Counted from the stretch's first letter, positions 16,358 to 25,042 are shown. The stretch is 64,000 bases of DNA from Anaerolineae bacterium (GCA_020849765.1 JADLAY010000022.1:1-64000); one strand, 5' to 3'. Notes: generated by a model not told the origin, from the sequence alone. Numbers and translations are program-made.

Positions 16358-17386
16358 ATGTTCCGCAGGCACGCCCTTATCCGTTATGGCTTGCTGATGT
16401 TGTTGCTGTGCCTATTCATCTCTCCGGCGCTGGCGCAGGAAACGCCGCCGTTCCGCGTCTATCTGGCCTTTGAGGATGGCCCGACCGATGCTTACACGCC
16501 GGGAATCCTCGACACTCTGGCCGCGCACGGCGCCCACGCCTCGTTCGTGATCGCGGGCGCGCAGATCGCCGGTCACGAAGACCTGCTGCAGCGCGAGGTT
16601 CGCGAAGGTCACGCGCTGATCAACCATCTGTGGGAGGAGCAGGGCGTCTACGCCGGAGCGGCGGCGCAACCGGTGATCGACTCGTACCAGCGCACCGAAA
16701 CCGCCCTGCGGGAAGCATTGGGCGACCAGCTCCCGACCTACGACGCGCAGACCAAGATGTTCTGGCAGCCCGGCGGCGCGGCCCGACCGTTCCCGGCGGC
16801 AGAGGGCATCGATGTCATCACCTACAACTGGAACGTGAACAGCGATGACTGCGGCTGGGCCATGCCCGCCTCGGTCGACCTCGACACGCTCGCGTTTGAC
16901 GAGGCGATTCTACAGAACATTCTGGGGGTACCCGTCTCGGTCAGTTCGTTCCACAATCCCTACAATGCCTACGACTATGGCGACGGCGTCATCATTATCT
17001 TCCACGATCTCAACCGGGTGACGGGCCGCGTGCTGCCGACCATCCTCAGCGAGTTGAGCGCGGCGGGCGCCAGTTTCGAGACGCTGCCGCGCCCGTGGGA
17101 CAGCGTCGGCACGCTGCCAGTGCGCCTGGCCGCCGGACCGGATCTCTCCGGCGCAGGCTCTGAAGGCTATCGCTTCCCGGCGATCGTGCGTGAGGACGCA
17201 CGGCTGCGCGCGACGCAGGGGCTGGATGGCGAGATCCTGGCTGTGCTCGATGCGGGCACGCCGCTCGTCGCCGTCGGGCGGGCGCCGGGCTGGATCGCGG
17301 TCGAGTATGACGGCGGCAGCGGCTGGGTCGCGCGCGAACTGCTCGATCTGCATGGGGCGCTGCCCAATCTGCCGCAGCGTGGCTGA
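16358..17386 (+). CDS. Secreted polysaccharide-deacetylase-like protein with SH3 domain, altered active site
   Basis: A 342-residue exported protein. A signal peptide spans about 1-26 (ends ALAQE). A NodB/CE4 deacetylase-like domain follows to about residue 240, and then a bacterial SH3 domain at about 270-335 that may bind the cell wall. The CE4 motifs are degenerate: the usual TFDDGP is AFEDGP (residues 37-42), and the second His of HxxxH is Glu (H90 to E94). The later PGGA-like and IIFHDLN segments are kept. Loss of a metal ligand and a changed base suggest an altered reaction or pure binding. A weak AGGA site precedes the ATG by about 10 bases. Confidence 0.75.
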   Translation: MFRRHALIRYGLLMLLLCLFISPALAQETPPFRVYLAFEDGPTDAYTPGILDTLAAHGAHASFVIAGAQIAGHEDLLQREVREGHALINHLWEEQGVYAGAAAQPVIDSYQRTETALREALGDQLPTYDAQTKMFWQPGGAARPFPAAEGIDVITYNWNVNSDDCGWAMPASVDLDTLAFDEAILQNILGVPVSVSSFHNPYNAYDYGDGVIIIFHDLNRVTGRVLPTILSELSAAGASFETLPRPWDSVGTLPVRLAAGPDLSGAGSEGYRFPAIVREDARLRATQGLDGEILAVLDAGTPLVAVGRAPGWIAVEYDGGSGWVARELLDLHGALPNLPQRG

Positions 17387-17590
17387 GGCGTGTCCGAATG
17401 CCATTTCATCGCCGGGCGGCTTGCAGCCCCGGCTACCTGTTCCGGCGGGAAGTGGGTTGAAACCCGCTCTGACCCGCCGGGGCAACGCATACGCAGATGT
17501 CTATCAGGAAGCAACACCAAGCAGCAATCTTGAATCTCTTACAGGCATAACAGTACGTCGCTGCCGTTCTGAGTGTACGACGCACGAACA
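17387..17590. repeat. Intergenic GC-rich hairpin repeats
   Basis: Two short hairpins lie here: GCCGGG...CCCGGC around 17414-17435, and GGGTTGAAACCC around 17455-17466, within CCGGCGGG/CCCGCCGG flanks. Such 'GGGTTGAAACCC' elements are frequent intergenic repeats in GC-rich Chloroflexota genomes, as far as I recall. No gene is seen. Confidence 0.45.
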
Positions 17591-17597
17591 GCACCCT

Positions 17598-17625
17598 TTG
17601 GTAGTTGTGCATCGGCAGTTACAAT
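17598..17625 (+). promoter_or_regulatory. Promoter for proC
   Basis: TTGGTA (17598-17603), a 16-bp spacer and TACAAT (17620-17625). Transcription should start near 17632, just upstream of a short ORF at 17639 and of proC at 17662. Confidence 0.5.
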
Positions 17626-17638
17626 AACCGGCCTCACT

Positions 17639-17665
17639 ATGCTGATCAAAGACTGTGGCTTATGA
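17639..17665 (+). CDS. Possible 8-codon upstream ORF overlapping the proC start
   Basis: ATG at 17639 opens an ORF encoding MLIKDCGL. Its TGA (17663-17665) overlaps the ATG of proC (17662-17664) as ATGA. With the promoter above, its ATG would be within about 10 bases of the mRNA 5' end. Translation here could feed ribosomes to proC, which has no ribosome binding site of its own. It may also be chance. Confidence 0.3.
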   Translation: MLIKDCGL

Positions 17666-18516
17666 CGCTCCAGAACTCACACATCACGTTTATCGGTTCC
17701 GGTGTGATGGCGGAAGCCATGATCAAGGGCCTGCTCAAGCAGGGGCTGGTCGCGCCGGATTTGATTGTCTGCGCCGATCCGCACGTCCCGCGTGGTGAGG
17801 AGCTGGTCGCGCGCTACGGGCTGCGCTTCACGCCGGATAACGGCGAAGCGGCCAAGGAAGCCGATATCCTGGTGCTGTCGACCAAGCCGCAGGTGCTGCC
17901 GCAGGTGATCCCGACTGTGCGACGGAGCGCGCATAACGCCAAGGTTGTCCTGAGCATCCTGGCCGGGGCACGCATCGCCACGCTGTCCAGCGGCCTGGCC
18001 AACCCCAGCATCGTCCGCGCCATGCCCAACACCCCGGCGCAGATCGGGCAGGGCATCACCGTGTGGACGGCGACGCCGGAAGTCCCGGCGGAACAGCGCG
18101 AACAAGCACGCACGCTGCTCGGCGCGCTGGGCGACGAGTTGTTCGTCGACGACGAAAAATATCTGGACATGGCGACGGCCTTGAGCGGCACCGGCCCGGC
18201 CTACATCTTCCTGTTCATGGAAGCGATGATCGACGCGGGTGTGCACATGGGCTTTTCGCGGCGCGATGCCGAACGGCTCGTCCTGCAGACGATGTCCGGC
18301 TCGGTCGAGTACGCGCGCCAGAGTGGCCTGCATCCGGCGGAGCTGCGCAACCAGGTAACGAGTCCTGGCGGCACCTCGGCGGAGGCCATCTACCAGATGG
18401 AAAAAGGCGGCCTGCGCACGGTGCTCTCGAAAGCGATCTACGCCGCTTATCAGAAGAGCGTGATGCTCGGCGGCGGCAAGAGCGAAAAGCAGCCGGACGA
18501 GCGAGAAGGGGATTAG
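17662..18516 (+). CDS. proC: Pyrroline-5-carboxylate reductase
   Basis: A 284-residue enzyme that reduces pyrroline-5-carboxylate to proline with NAD(P)H, the last step of proline synthesis. The Rossmann motif is FIGSGVMAEAMIKG near the N-terminus. Family blocks VLSTKPQVLPQV, VRAMPNTPAQIGQG, ATALSGTGPAYIFLFMEAMI and QVTSPGGTSAEAI are all present, and the length is normal. The ATG at 17662 is the natural family start; longer in-frame starts add unrelated residues. No Shine-Dalgarno sequence precedes it, but a short upstream ORF ends on its start codon. Confidence 0.93.
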   Translation: MTLQNSHITFIGSGVMAEAMIKGLLKQGLVAPDLIVCADPHVPRGEELVARYGLRFTPDNGEAAKEADILVLSTKPQVLPQVIPTVRRSAHNAKVVLSILAGARIATLSSGLANPSIVRAMPNTPAQIGQGITVWTATPEVPAEQREQARTLLGALGDELFVDDEKYLDMATALSGTGPAYIFLFMEAMIDAGVHMGFSRRDAERLVLQTMSGSVEYARQSGLHPAELRNQVTSPGGTSAEAIYQMEKGGLRTVLSKAIYAAYQKSVMLGGGKSEKQPDEREGD

Positions 18517-18775
18517 CGGGTTAGCAGGAGAGCAAATTAGCGGATTAGGAGCTTAGCAGATTAGCTCAAAATCTGCATTTGCCCTCACCCTAAATCCCTC
18601 TCCCGAGCGGCGCTGCGCGCCTGGGCGAGGGACTTGCTCCCCGTCTCCCAGTGCAGCGTTGAGATTAGCTTTTGGCCATCTACCGAGAGCGACTCGCCAT
18701 CCGGCGAACAGCTAATGGCTAAAAGCTAACCGCCAACAGCCAACCGCCAATACCCTGCGCTATGACGACGCTGGC
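18517..18775. repeat. Dispersed intergenic repeat block with TTAGC/GCTAA units
   Basis: About 260 non-coding bases after proC. The first part consists of loose tandem units around 'ttagc'. Next is a GC-rich 28-base block (18615-18642) that recurs at 166-193 with one difference. Last come units such as AGCTAATGGCTAAAAGCTAA and CCGCCAACAGCCAACCGCC. The first and last parts recur in inverted order and orientation at 38460-38590. Confidence 0.7.
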
Positions 18776-18804
18776 TTGTCGCGCGGGCGGAAATAAGCTA
18801 CCCT
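18776..18804 (+). promoter_or_regulatory. Promoter for the aminotransferase gene
   Basis: TTGTCG (18776-18781), a 17-bp spacer and TACCCT (18799-18804). It places the start of transcription about 45 bases before the ATG at 18855. Confidence 0.45.
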
Positions 18805-18854
18805 GCTGATCGCATTTTTCACTACCACTCACCATCCCATTGGTTGACCACATC

Positions 18855-19970
18855 ATGTCTCAAATCCCCCTTGTCGATCTCAAAGCTCAGTATCAAGCGA
18901 TCAAGCCCGACATCGACGCCGCCGTCGCGCGCGTCATCGCCAACACGGCCTTCATCGGCGGTAAAGAAGTCAGCAATTTCGAGGCCGCCTTCGCCGAATT
19001 CCAGCGCACGAAACGCTGCGTCGGCGTCGCCAGCGGCACGGGCGCGCTCTTCCTCGCGCTCAAGGGGCTTGGCATTGGCCCCGGCGACGAGGTGATCTCG
19101 ACCACGCACACCTTCATCGCGACGGTCGAACCGATCGAGACGGTCGGCGCGACGCCGGTGCTGGTCGATATCGACCCCGTCAGCTACAACATCGACCCGA
19201 ACGAGGTCGAGGCGAAGATCACGCCGCGCACGAAAGCGATCATGCCGGTGCACCTCTACGGGCAGATCGCCAACATGGACGCGATCATGGACGTCGCCCG
19301 CCGCCACAACCTGCGCGTGATCGAAGACGCGGCGCAGGCGCATGGCGCGGAACTCCACGGCCAGCGCGCGGGCGCCTGGGGCGACATCGCCTGCTTCAGC
19401 TTCTACCCCGGCAAGAACCTGGGTGCCTATGGCGACGGCGGCGCGGTTTGCACCAACGACGACGTCCTGGCGGATAAGATCGCCAAGCTGCGCGATCACG
19501 GACGCACGAGCAAGTACAGCCACGACGAGATCGGCTACGGCGAGCGGCTCGACGGCATCCAGGCTGCCATCCTCGGCGCCAAGCTGCCGCATCTCGACGG
19601 CTGGAACGATGCCCGTCGCCAACATGCGCGCTTCTACGACGAAGCGCTGGCCGATGCGCCCGGCATCCACACGCCTGTCGCCGCTGCGGACTCACGCCAC
19701 ATCTATCACATCTACTGCATCCGCGTCGATGGCGACCGTGATGGCATCCTCAAGCAGTTGCAGGCGCGCGGCGTCGGCGCGGGCATCCACTACCCGATCC
19801 CGATGCACTTGCAGCCCGCGTTGAGTCATCTCGGCCACAGCCAGGGTGACTTCCCGCAGGCCGAAAGCGCTGCCGACAGCATCATCAGCCTGCCGATGTA
19901 CCCGGAACTGACCGGCGCGCAGTTGGAAGAGATCGTCGTGACACTGCGTGAGGTGATGGGCGCGGGTTAA
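18855..19970 (+). CDS. DegT/DnrJ/EryC1/StrS-family sugar aminotransferase
   Basis: A 371-residue PLP enzyme of the class that transfers amino groups to nucleotide-linked keto-sugars. The motifs are complete: IPLVDLKAQYQAIKPDID at the start, SGTGALFLALKGLGIGPGDE, then STTHTFIATVE, VIEDAAQAHGAE, the PLP lysine in FSFYPGKNLGAYGDGG, and IHYPIPMHLQPA near the end. The start at 18855 (SQIPLVDL) fits the family; an ATG is absent upstream. The nucleotide-sugar substrate is not deducible. The Gfo/Idh/MocA oxidoreductase at 39087 could act in a similar pathway, but it lies 20 kb away. No clear ribosome binding site is seen. Confidence 0.9.
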   Translation: MSQIPLVDLKAQYQAIKPDIDAAVARVIANTAFIGGKEVSNFEAAFAEFQRTKRCVGVASGTGALFLALKGLGIGPGDEVISTTHTFIATVEPIETVGATPVLVDIDPVSYNIDPNEVEAKITPRTKAIMPVHLYGQIANMDAIMDVARRHNLRVIEDAAQAHGAELHGQRAGAWGDIACFSFYPGKNLGAYGDGGAVCTNDDVLADKIAKLRDHGRTSKYSHDEIGYGERLDGIQAAILGAKLPHLDGWNDARRQHARFYDEALADAPGIHTPVAAADSRHIYHIYCIRVDGDRDGILKQLQARGVGAGIHYPIPMHLQPALSHLGHSQGDFPQAESAADSIISLPMYPELTGAQLEEIVVTLREVMGAG

Positions 19971-19999
19971 TTGTGTTAGCCGGATGGGCTTGCTACAAT
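19971..19999 (+). promoter_or_regulatory. Promoter for the alpha-oxoamine synthase gene
   Basis: TTGTGT (19971-19976) directly follows the stop codon of the aminotransferase gene. A 17-bp spacer and TACAAT (19994-19999) follow. The mRNA leader would be about 85 bases. Confidence 0.6.
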
Positions 20000-20089
20000 T
20001 TGTGTCATTCATCACTTTTCACACACCGAACACGAGAGTGACGTGTTATTGCATGAGACAGCACATGCACAGTGGGGAAGGGGCGCTGC

Positions 20090-21307
20090 GTGGCAGACCT
20101 ATTCGATAAAGCCAAGAATTACACCATCGCCAAAGACGCGATCAAACTAGGGATCTATCCCTATTTCCGCGCACTCAGCGATACCGAGGGCGCGGTCGCC
20201 CGTTTCGAGGGCAAAGACGTCGTCATGATCGGCTCCAACAACTACCTGGGGCTGACGACCGATCCGCGCGTGCGCCAGGCGGCCATTGACGCCGTGAATC
20301 GCTATGGCACGAGCGTGACCGGCTCGCGCTTTTTGAACGGCACGCTGGAACTGCATCTCGAACTGGACAAGCGGCTGGCAAAGTTCGTCGGCAAAGAAGC
20401 GGCGCTCGTCTTTTCGACCGGCTACCAGACCAACGTCGGCACAATTTCCGCGCTCGTCGGCAAGGGTGACTACGTCATCATCGACAAAGACGATCACGCC
20501 AGCATCGTCGATGGCTGCTCCATGGCCCGCGGCGAGATGCGACGCTTCCGCCACAACGACATCAGCAGTCTCGACACGCTGCTCAGCCAGCTTCCGGCGG
20601 ATGCGGGCAAGCTCGTGATCGTCGACGGCGTCTACAGCATGGGCGGCGACATCGCCCCGCTGCCGGAGATCGTGGAGATCTGCAAGCGTCACGGCGCACG
20701 GATCATGGTCGACGATGCCCACGGCATCGGCGTGACCGGCGGCGGGCGCGGCACGGCGCATCACTTCGGGCTGACCGACGAGGTCGACCTGATCATGGGC
20801 ACCTTCAGCAAGAGCTTCGCCAGCATCGGCGGTTTCATCGCCGGCAGCGAAGAGGTCGTTCACTACATTCAGCACAACGCCCGCGCGCTGATCTTCAGCG
20901 CGGCGCTGCCCGCGCCACAGGCCGCGGCTGCCCTGGCGGCGCTCGACATCATGGAGACAGAGCCGCAGCACGTCGAGCGGATGTGGGAGAACGCCGAATA
21001 CATGCGCGCCGGGCTGAAGAAGCTCGGCTATGACACCGGCCCCAGCAACACGCCGATCATCCCGGTCGTCCTGCGCGACGATCTGCGTACGGCCATCGCC
21101 TGGCACGCGCTGATCGAAGAGGGCGTCTACACCAACCCGGTCGTGCCGCCTGGCGTGCCGCCCGGACAGAGCTTGCTGCGCACCAGCTACATGGCGACGC
21201 ACGAGCGCGAGCACCTCGACCGCGCGCTGCGCGCCTTCAAGATCGTCGGCGAGCGGCTGGACTTCATTCCGGTACAGGCCGAGGCCGTCAGCGCCGCAGG
21301 CGACTGA
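20090..21307 (+). CDS. Alpha-oxoamine synthase (BioF/Kbl/SPT-like)
   Basis: A 405-residue PLP enzyme that joins an amino acid to an acyl thioester with loss of CO2. The family includes 8-amino-7-oxononanoate synthase, glycine C-acetyltransferase and serine palmitoyltransferase. Signature segments are IGSNNYLGLTTDPRVR, GTSVTGSRFLNGTLELHLEL, VDDAHGIGVTGGGRGT, the PLP lysine in GTFSKSFASIGG and FSAALPAPQ. Length and the TGSRFLNG block suit the family, but the reaction cannot be fixed; no bio genes are nearby, and a sphingolipid-like or Kbl role is possible. The GTG start at 20090 is chosen because AAGGGG lies 6 bases upstream; a GTG six codons earlier lacks a site. Confidence 0.85.
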   Translation: MADLFDKAKNYTIAKDAIKLGIYPYFRALSDTEGAVARFEGKDVVMIGSNNYLGLTTDPRVRQAAIDAVNRYGTSVTGSRFLNGTLELHLELDKRLAKFVGKEAALVFSTGYQTNVGTISALVGKGDYVIIDKDDHASIVDGCSMARGEMRRFRHNDISSLDTLLSQLPADAGKLVIVDGVYSMGGDIAPLPEIVEICKRHGARIMVDDAHGIGVTGGGRGTAHHFGLTDEVDLIMGTFSKSFASIGGFIAGSEEVVHYIQHNARALIFSAALPAPQAAAALAALDIMETEPQHVERMWENAEYMRAGLKKLGYDTGPSNTPIIPVVLRDDLRTAIAWHALIEEGVYTNPVVPPGVPPGQSLLRTSYMATHEREHLDRALRAFKIVGERLDFIPVQAEAVSAAGD

Positions 21308-21331
21308 TCTAGACTTCAACAGATAACGAAG

Positions 21332-21359
21332 CGCGGGGCGACAGACAGCCCCGCGTTTT
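21332..21359 (+). terminator. Rho-independent terminator
   Basis: An 8-bp GC stem (CGCGGGGC at 21332-21339 with 21348-21355), an 8-base loop and then TTTT. It follows the alpha-oxoamine synthase gene by 24 bases. Confidence 0.8.
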
Positions 21360-21373
21360 GATTCCCGGCGAAG

Positions 21374-21961
21374 TCACCCGCGCAGCGCCGGGTTTTCGAG
21401 GATGCCGACGATCTGGAACCAGGGCGGCGCCGGGTCGGGATTGCGCTCGATGATCATGCCGACGCGGCGCATGACGGCAATCGAGGCAGCGTTGTTGTAC
21501 TCGGTCGTCGCCACGATCCGCTTCAGGCTCATCGCCTCGAAGGCGTGGCGGATGAGCGCCCCGGCCGCCTCGCTGGCGTAGCCCTGGCCGCGATAGGCCC
21601 CGCCGACGGCCCAGAACAGCCCCATCTCCGGCGTGAACAGCTCCGAGACCGGCTCGGTCGAGCGGGCGCGGAAATAAGGCAGCTTGCCGAATGGGCCATA
21701 GCTCGGCACGTAACCGACCGCACCGATCAGCAGATTGTCCCCCTTAAGAACGATAGCGTAATCGCCGTAGGGTGGCTGGTACATTTGGGCCAGAGCGGCG
21801 TAATTGCGCAGCGACCATTCGAGCCACTGACGCCGCTCGTCCAGCGGGCTGTGGCCGAAACCTTCGTCCAGAATCGGCGCGATCGCATCCAGATCTTCAA
21901 GCACAAACGGGCGGATGCGCAGGCGTTCGGTCTCAAGATCGAACGGGATCAGAGCGCTCAT
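21374..21961 (-). CDS. RimJ/RimL-type GNAT N-acetyltransferase
   Basis: A 195-residue acetyltransferase of the RimJ/RimL branch, which acetylates N-terminal or small-molecule amines with acetyl-CoA. It begins with the usual ETERLRIRPFVLEDLDAIAP. The acetyl-CoA loop is in YRGQGYASEAAGALIRHAFE, followed by KRIVATTEYNNAASIAVMRR and VGM, a standard end for the fold. The start at 21961 gives the family N-terminus and has AAAGG about 7 bases upstream; the open frame further upstream adds low-complexity residues. The substrate is unknown. It is convergent with the alpha-oxoamine synthase gene and separated from it by the terminator. Confidence 0.85.
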   Translation of the reverse strand: MSALIPFDLETERLRIRPFVLEDLDAIAPILDEGFGHSPLDERRQWLEWSLRNYAALAQMYQPPYGDYAIVLKGDNLLIGAVGYVPSYGPFGKLPYFRARSTEPVSELFTPEMGLFWAVGGAYRGQGYASEAAGALIRHAFEAMSLKRIVATTEYNNAASIAVMRRVGMIIERNPDPAPPWFQIVGILENPALRG

Positions 21962-22023
21962 AAGAAGCCTTTCCGGGTAGGGGCAATCGGCAAGCTGGAG
22001 CGCGGCGGAGGATGAACTCGCGA

Positions 22024-22051
22024 TTGAATTTCCCCCACCTTCTGCTAGAGT
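22024..22051 (+). promoter_or_regulatory. Promoter for the 22-27 kb gene run
   Basis: TTGAAT (22024-22029), a 16-bp spacer and TAGAGT (22046-22051), about 40 bases before the ATG at 22090. It could drive the following co-directional genes through nadD. Confidence 0.45.
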
Positions 22052-22089
22052 GATATCTAAAGCAAACGGTAACAGACAGCAGGCGGACG

Positions 22090-22716
22090 ATGCATTGGGC
22101 GCTTGCGGCGATATTTTTGACGGTGGTGCTACTGATGGCGTCAAACAACGCGCGGAAACTCCCCTGGATCAACAAGATGCGCCGCCTCCGCACGGGCAGC
22201 GCGTGCGCCGATTGGATGGCGCCCGAACACGTCGTGCAGAAGGTACAGGCAGATTATCTCGGCGCGATGGACTGGCTGCAAGACAGCCAGACGCTGCCTT
22301 TCCCGCAGCACTGGCGCCAGGCAACCGATTGGCTGGCGGGCCCGTTCTTGCGGCGTTACCAACAGCTCTTGCTGCGCCAGCGCAGCGACCACTCCACGCC
22401 ATTTTACGGCGTGCTCCGTGCCGATCATCAGCTTGAGGTGCGCGGCTTTTCGCAGGATGGCCGCCGCTGCTGGCTGATCGACCGCCAGCACGACCGGCGT
22501 ATGGCCACCTACGACATGCGCACCCACGAACGGCTGATCACACAGGATATGGGCAGCGGCGCGATGGTGATCGTGATGGTGTTCGCGCCGGAAGACAACC
22601 GCTGGAAGCTTGAAGCTCAGGTGCAGCAGCTGCCCCAGGGCTGGGAGCGCCGCCAACATCTCGCGCTCGTGTCCGAACACGAAGCGCTGCCGCGCCGCAT
22701 CGGGCGCGACGTCTGA
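22090..22716 (+). CDS. Membrane-anchored protein of unknown function
   Basis: A 208-residue protein I do not recognise. One N-terminal hydrophobic helix (HWALAAIFLTVVLLMAS) acts as an anchor, followed by a basic stretch. The soluble region has a helical part with aromatic residues (VQADYLGAMDWLQDSQTLPF) and a beta-rich end (FYGVLRADHQLEVRGFSQDG, CWLIDRQHDRRMATYDMRTH, MVIVMVFAPEDNRWKLEAQV). The latter loosely recalls SnoaL- or Tim44-like cone folds, which is only an impression. It is 24 bases upstream of an SDR gene and probably in the same operon as obgE and nadD. Confidence 0.65.
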   Translation: MHWALAAIFLTVVLLMASNNARKLPWINKMRRLRTGSACADWMAPEHVVQKVQADYLGAMDWLQDSQTLPFPQHWRQATDWLAGPFLRRYQQLLLRQRSDHSTPFYGVLRADHQLEVRGFSQDGRRCWLIDRQHDRRMATYDMRTHERLITQDMGSGAMVIVMVFAPEDNRWKLEAQVQQLPQGWERRQHLALVSEHEALPRRIGRDV

Positions 22717-22740
22717 CCCGCCCACCCAGATAGAACCCGA

Positions 22741-23754
22741 ATGACAGATACCCTCTTCGTGACCGGTGGCACCGGCTTTCTCGGACGCCACTTACTCGCC
22801 GCCTTGTGCCGTGCCGGTTTGGCTGTGCGCGTCCTCGTCCGCCGCCCGGACGATCATCCCTGGCTCAAGCAGTATCCTAATCTGACGGTCGTGCAGGGCG
22901 ACGTGCTGGATAAGCGCGCCGTGGCCGAGGGTGTCGCGGGCTGCCGCTACACGATCCATGCTGCGGGGTTGTTCCGCTTCTGGGGTGACGCTGAGACCTT
23001 CAAGACGATCAACGTCGGCGGCGCCGAAAACGTGATGGCGGCGGCACAGGCCGCGGGTTGCGAGCGGATCATCCACATCTCGACCGTCTACCTGATCGGC
23101 ACGCCGCCTGAGGATCGCGTCATCGACGAGACGTATCCGCCGCAGCCCGCCGATCCCTACCAGCAGAGCAAGCTGGAAGCCGAGCGCGTCACGCTGTCGT
23201 ATGCCGAACGCGGCGCGCCGGTCATCGTCCTGCGTCCGGGCGCTTTCTACGGCCCGCTGGGGCATTATGCGTTCAACCGGCTGTTCTTTCGCGACCCTAT
23301 GCGCGGGCTGATCATGCAGCTCAACCGCGGGCGCTACATCATCCTGCCGGTCTACATCGCGGACGTGCCGCAGGCGGCATTGCTGGCGCTCACGCGCGGT
23401 CAGCCGGGCGAAATCTACAATATCTGCGACGCGCCGATTGCGCACAAGGATGCCTTCGACATCGTCTGCGCCGAGGCCAACCTGTGGTATCCGCGCCTGA
23501 CTCTGCCGGACTGGACGGGGATTGCGGCGGCCCATGCCCTGGAAGGCTTGTCGGCCATCACCCGCCGTGAACCCTTCTATCCGCTCAACCTGCGCTCGTA
23601 TGTGTATAATTACTGGCGCGTTTCCGGCGAGAAGGCACAACAGGCGTTAGGCTTTTCGCCGACGCCGTTCAGCGAGGGCGCAAAACGCACCATTGCCTGG
23701 TATCGCGCCGGGATGCCGGAGACGGCTGATGACGTCGCGTGCGCAGGCAGCTAA
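22741..23754 (+). CDS. NAD-dependent epimerase/dehydratase (extended SDR)
   Basis: A 337-residue extended SDR protein. The cofactor site is FVTGGTGFLGRHLL; an acidic segment after the second strand (QGDVLD) is usual. The active-site Tyr and Lys are in DPYQQSKLEAE (YxxxK), with the Ser/Thr in HISTVYLIG. The C-terminal part (VLRPGAFYGPLGHY onward) matches dihydroflavonol-reductase or 3-beta-HSD-like members. It probably acts on a sugar nucleotide, sterol-like or isoprenoid substrate; the sequence does not decide. It is followed by obgE after 34 bases and may be transcribed with it. Confidence 0.85.
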   Translation: MTDTLFVTGGTGFLGRHLLAALCRAGLAVRVLVRRPDDHPWLKQYPNLTVVQGDVLDKRAVAEGVAGCRYTIHAAGLFRFWGDAETFKTINVGGAENVMAAAQAAGCERIIHISTVYLIGTPPEDRVIDETYPPQPADPYQQSKLEAERVTLSYAERGAPVIVLRPGAFYGPLGHYAFNRLFFRDPMRGLIMQLNRGRYIILPVYIADVPQAALLALTRGQPGEIYNICDAPIAHKDAFDIVCAEANLWYPRLTLPDWTGIAAAHALEGLSAITRREPFYPLNLRSYVYNYWRVSGEKAQQALGFSPTPFSEGAKRTIAWYRAGMPETADDVACAGS

Positions 23755-23788
23755 GACCATCTGAAATCAACAGCTAAAAGCTCAACAT

Positions 23789-25042
23789 ATGCTCGATCAA
23801 GTCAAGATTTATGTCAGAAGTGGCGATGGCGGCGCAGGCGTAGTGGCCTGGCGGCGCGAGAAATTCGTCCCCAAGGGCGGGCCAGCCGGTGGCGATGGCG
23901 GGCGCGGCGGTGACATCGTGCTGCGCGTCAAGCCGACGATGAACACCCTGTCGCCCTTTGGCCAGAAGATCCATTTCAAAGCCGAACACGGTAAACCAGG
24001 CCAGAGCAGCCGCAAAACGGGCAGCAGCGGCAAGGCGCTCATCATCGACGTGCCGCCTGGCACGGTCGTGCGCGACGCCGATACAGGCGAAGTGCTGGCC
24101 GATCTGGTCGAGCCGGGCGAGACGGTCGTCGTCGCGCCGGGTGGGCGCGGCGGACGCGGCAACCAGCATTTCGCCACGTCCGCACGGCAGGCACCGCGCA
24201 TCGCTGAGAAGGGTGAGCCGGGCGTCGAGCGCTGGCTGCAGCTCGAACTCAAGCTGATCGCGGACGTCGGCATCGTCGGCGTGCCCAACGCTGGCAAATC
24301 GACGCTGCTGTCCGTCATCAGCAACGCGCGCCCGAAAATCGCCGACTACCCGTTCACGACGCTGGAGCCGAATCTCGGCGTCGTCATCTACGATGACGTC
24401 GACCTGGTCGTGGCCGACATCCCAGGCTTGATCGAAGGCGCGCACATGGGCGTCGGGCTGGGGCACGCGTTTTTGCGTCACGTCCAGCGCACGCGCTTCC
24501 TGGTGCACCTGCTTGACGGCGCCAGCCAGGACCCAATCGCCGACTACAACCAGATCAACGTCGAACTGGCGCTCTATGACGACCGGCTGAAGGAGCGCCC
24601 GCAGATCGTCGCCTTCAACAAGATGGATCTGCCGGAAGTGCAGGAGCGCTGGAAAGACATCGAACCCAAGCTGCGCAAGCTCGGCGTCGAAGTGATGCCA
24701 ATCTCCGGCGCGACGCGACTGAACGTCGACCTGCTGGTGCAAAAAATGTTCGCCCTGGCGCAAACGCTGCCCAAGCAGGCGCCGACGATCGAAACGCCGG
24801 TCTACACACTGACGGACGATGTGCCGTTCAGCGTCGAGCGCGAGAGTGATACCGAGTACCGCGTCACCGGCAAGCGCATCGAACGCGCGGCGGCGATGAC
24901 CTACTGGGAATACGACGAAGCCGTTTATCGCTTCCAGCGCATCCTGGAGACGCTCGGCGTGACCGAGGCCCTGCGCGAAGCAGGCGTCCAGGAAGGCGAT
25001 ACCGTCCACATTGGCAAGCACGAACTGGAGTGGTCGGATTGA
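23789..25042 (+). CDS. obgE: GTPase Obg/CgtA, ribosome assembly
   Basis: A 417-residue GTPase needed for late 50S ribosome assembly and stress control. The three domains are clear. The glycine-rich Obg domain comes first (about 1-157; VYVRSGDGGAG-like start, then GGPAGGDGGRGGDIVL and GGRGGRGNQHFAT). The G domain follows with GVPNAGKST at 164-172, switch II around VADIPGLIEGA and NKMD. Last is a C-terminal OCT domain (VEREsDTEYRVTGKRIERAA-like). Length is typical. The stop codon overlaps the TTG start of nadD, which is a common partner in several bacterial lineages. Confidence 0.95.
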   Translation: MLDQVKIYVRSGDGGAGVVAWRREKFVPKGGPAGGDGGRGGDIVLRVKPTMNTLSPFGQKIHFKAEHGKPGQSSRKTGSSGKALIIDVPPGTVVRDADTGEVLADLVEPGETVVVAPGGRGGRGNQHFATSARQAPRIAEKGEPGVERWLQLELKLIADVGIVGVPNAGKSTLLSVISNARPKIADYPFTTLEPNLGVVIYDDVDLVVADIPGLIEGAHMGVGLGHAFLRHVQRTRFLVHLLDGASQDPIADYNQINVELALYDDRLKERPQIVAFNKMDLPEVQERWKDIEPKLRKLGVEVMPISGATRLNVDLLVQKMFALAQTLPKQAPTIETPVYTLTDDVPFSVERESDTEYRVTGKRIERAAAMTYWEYDEAVYRFQRILETLGVTEALREAGVQEGDTVHIGKHELEWSD

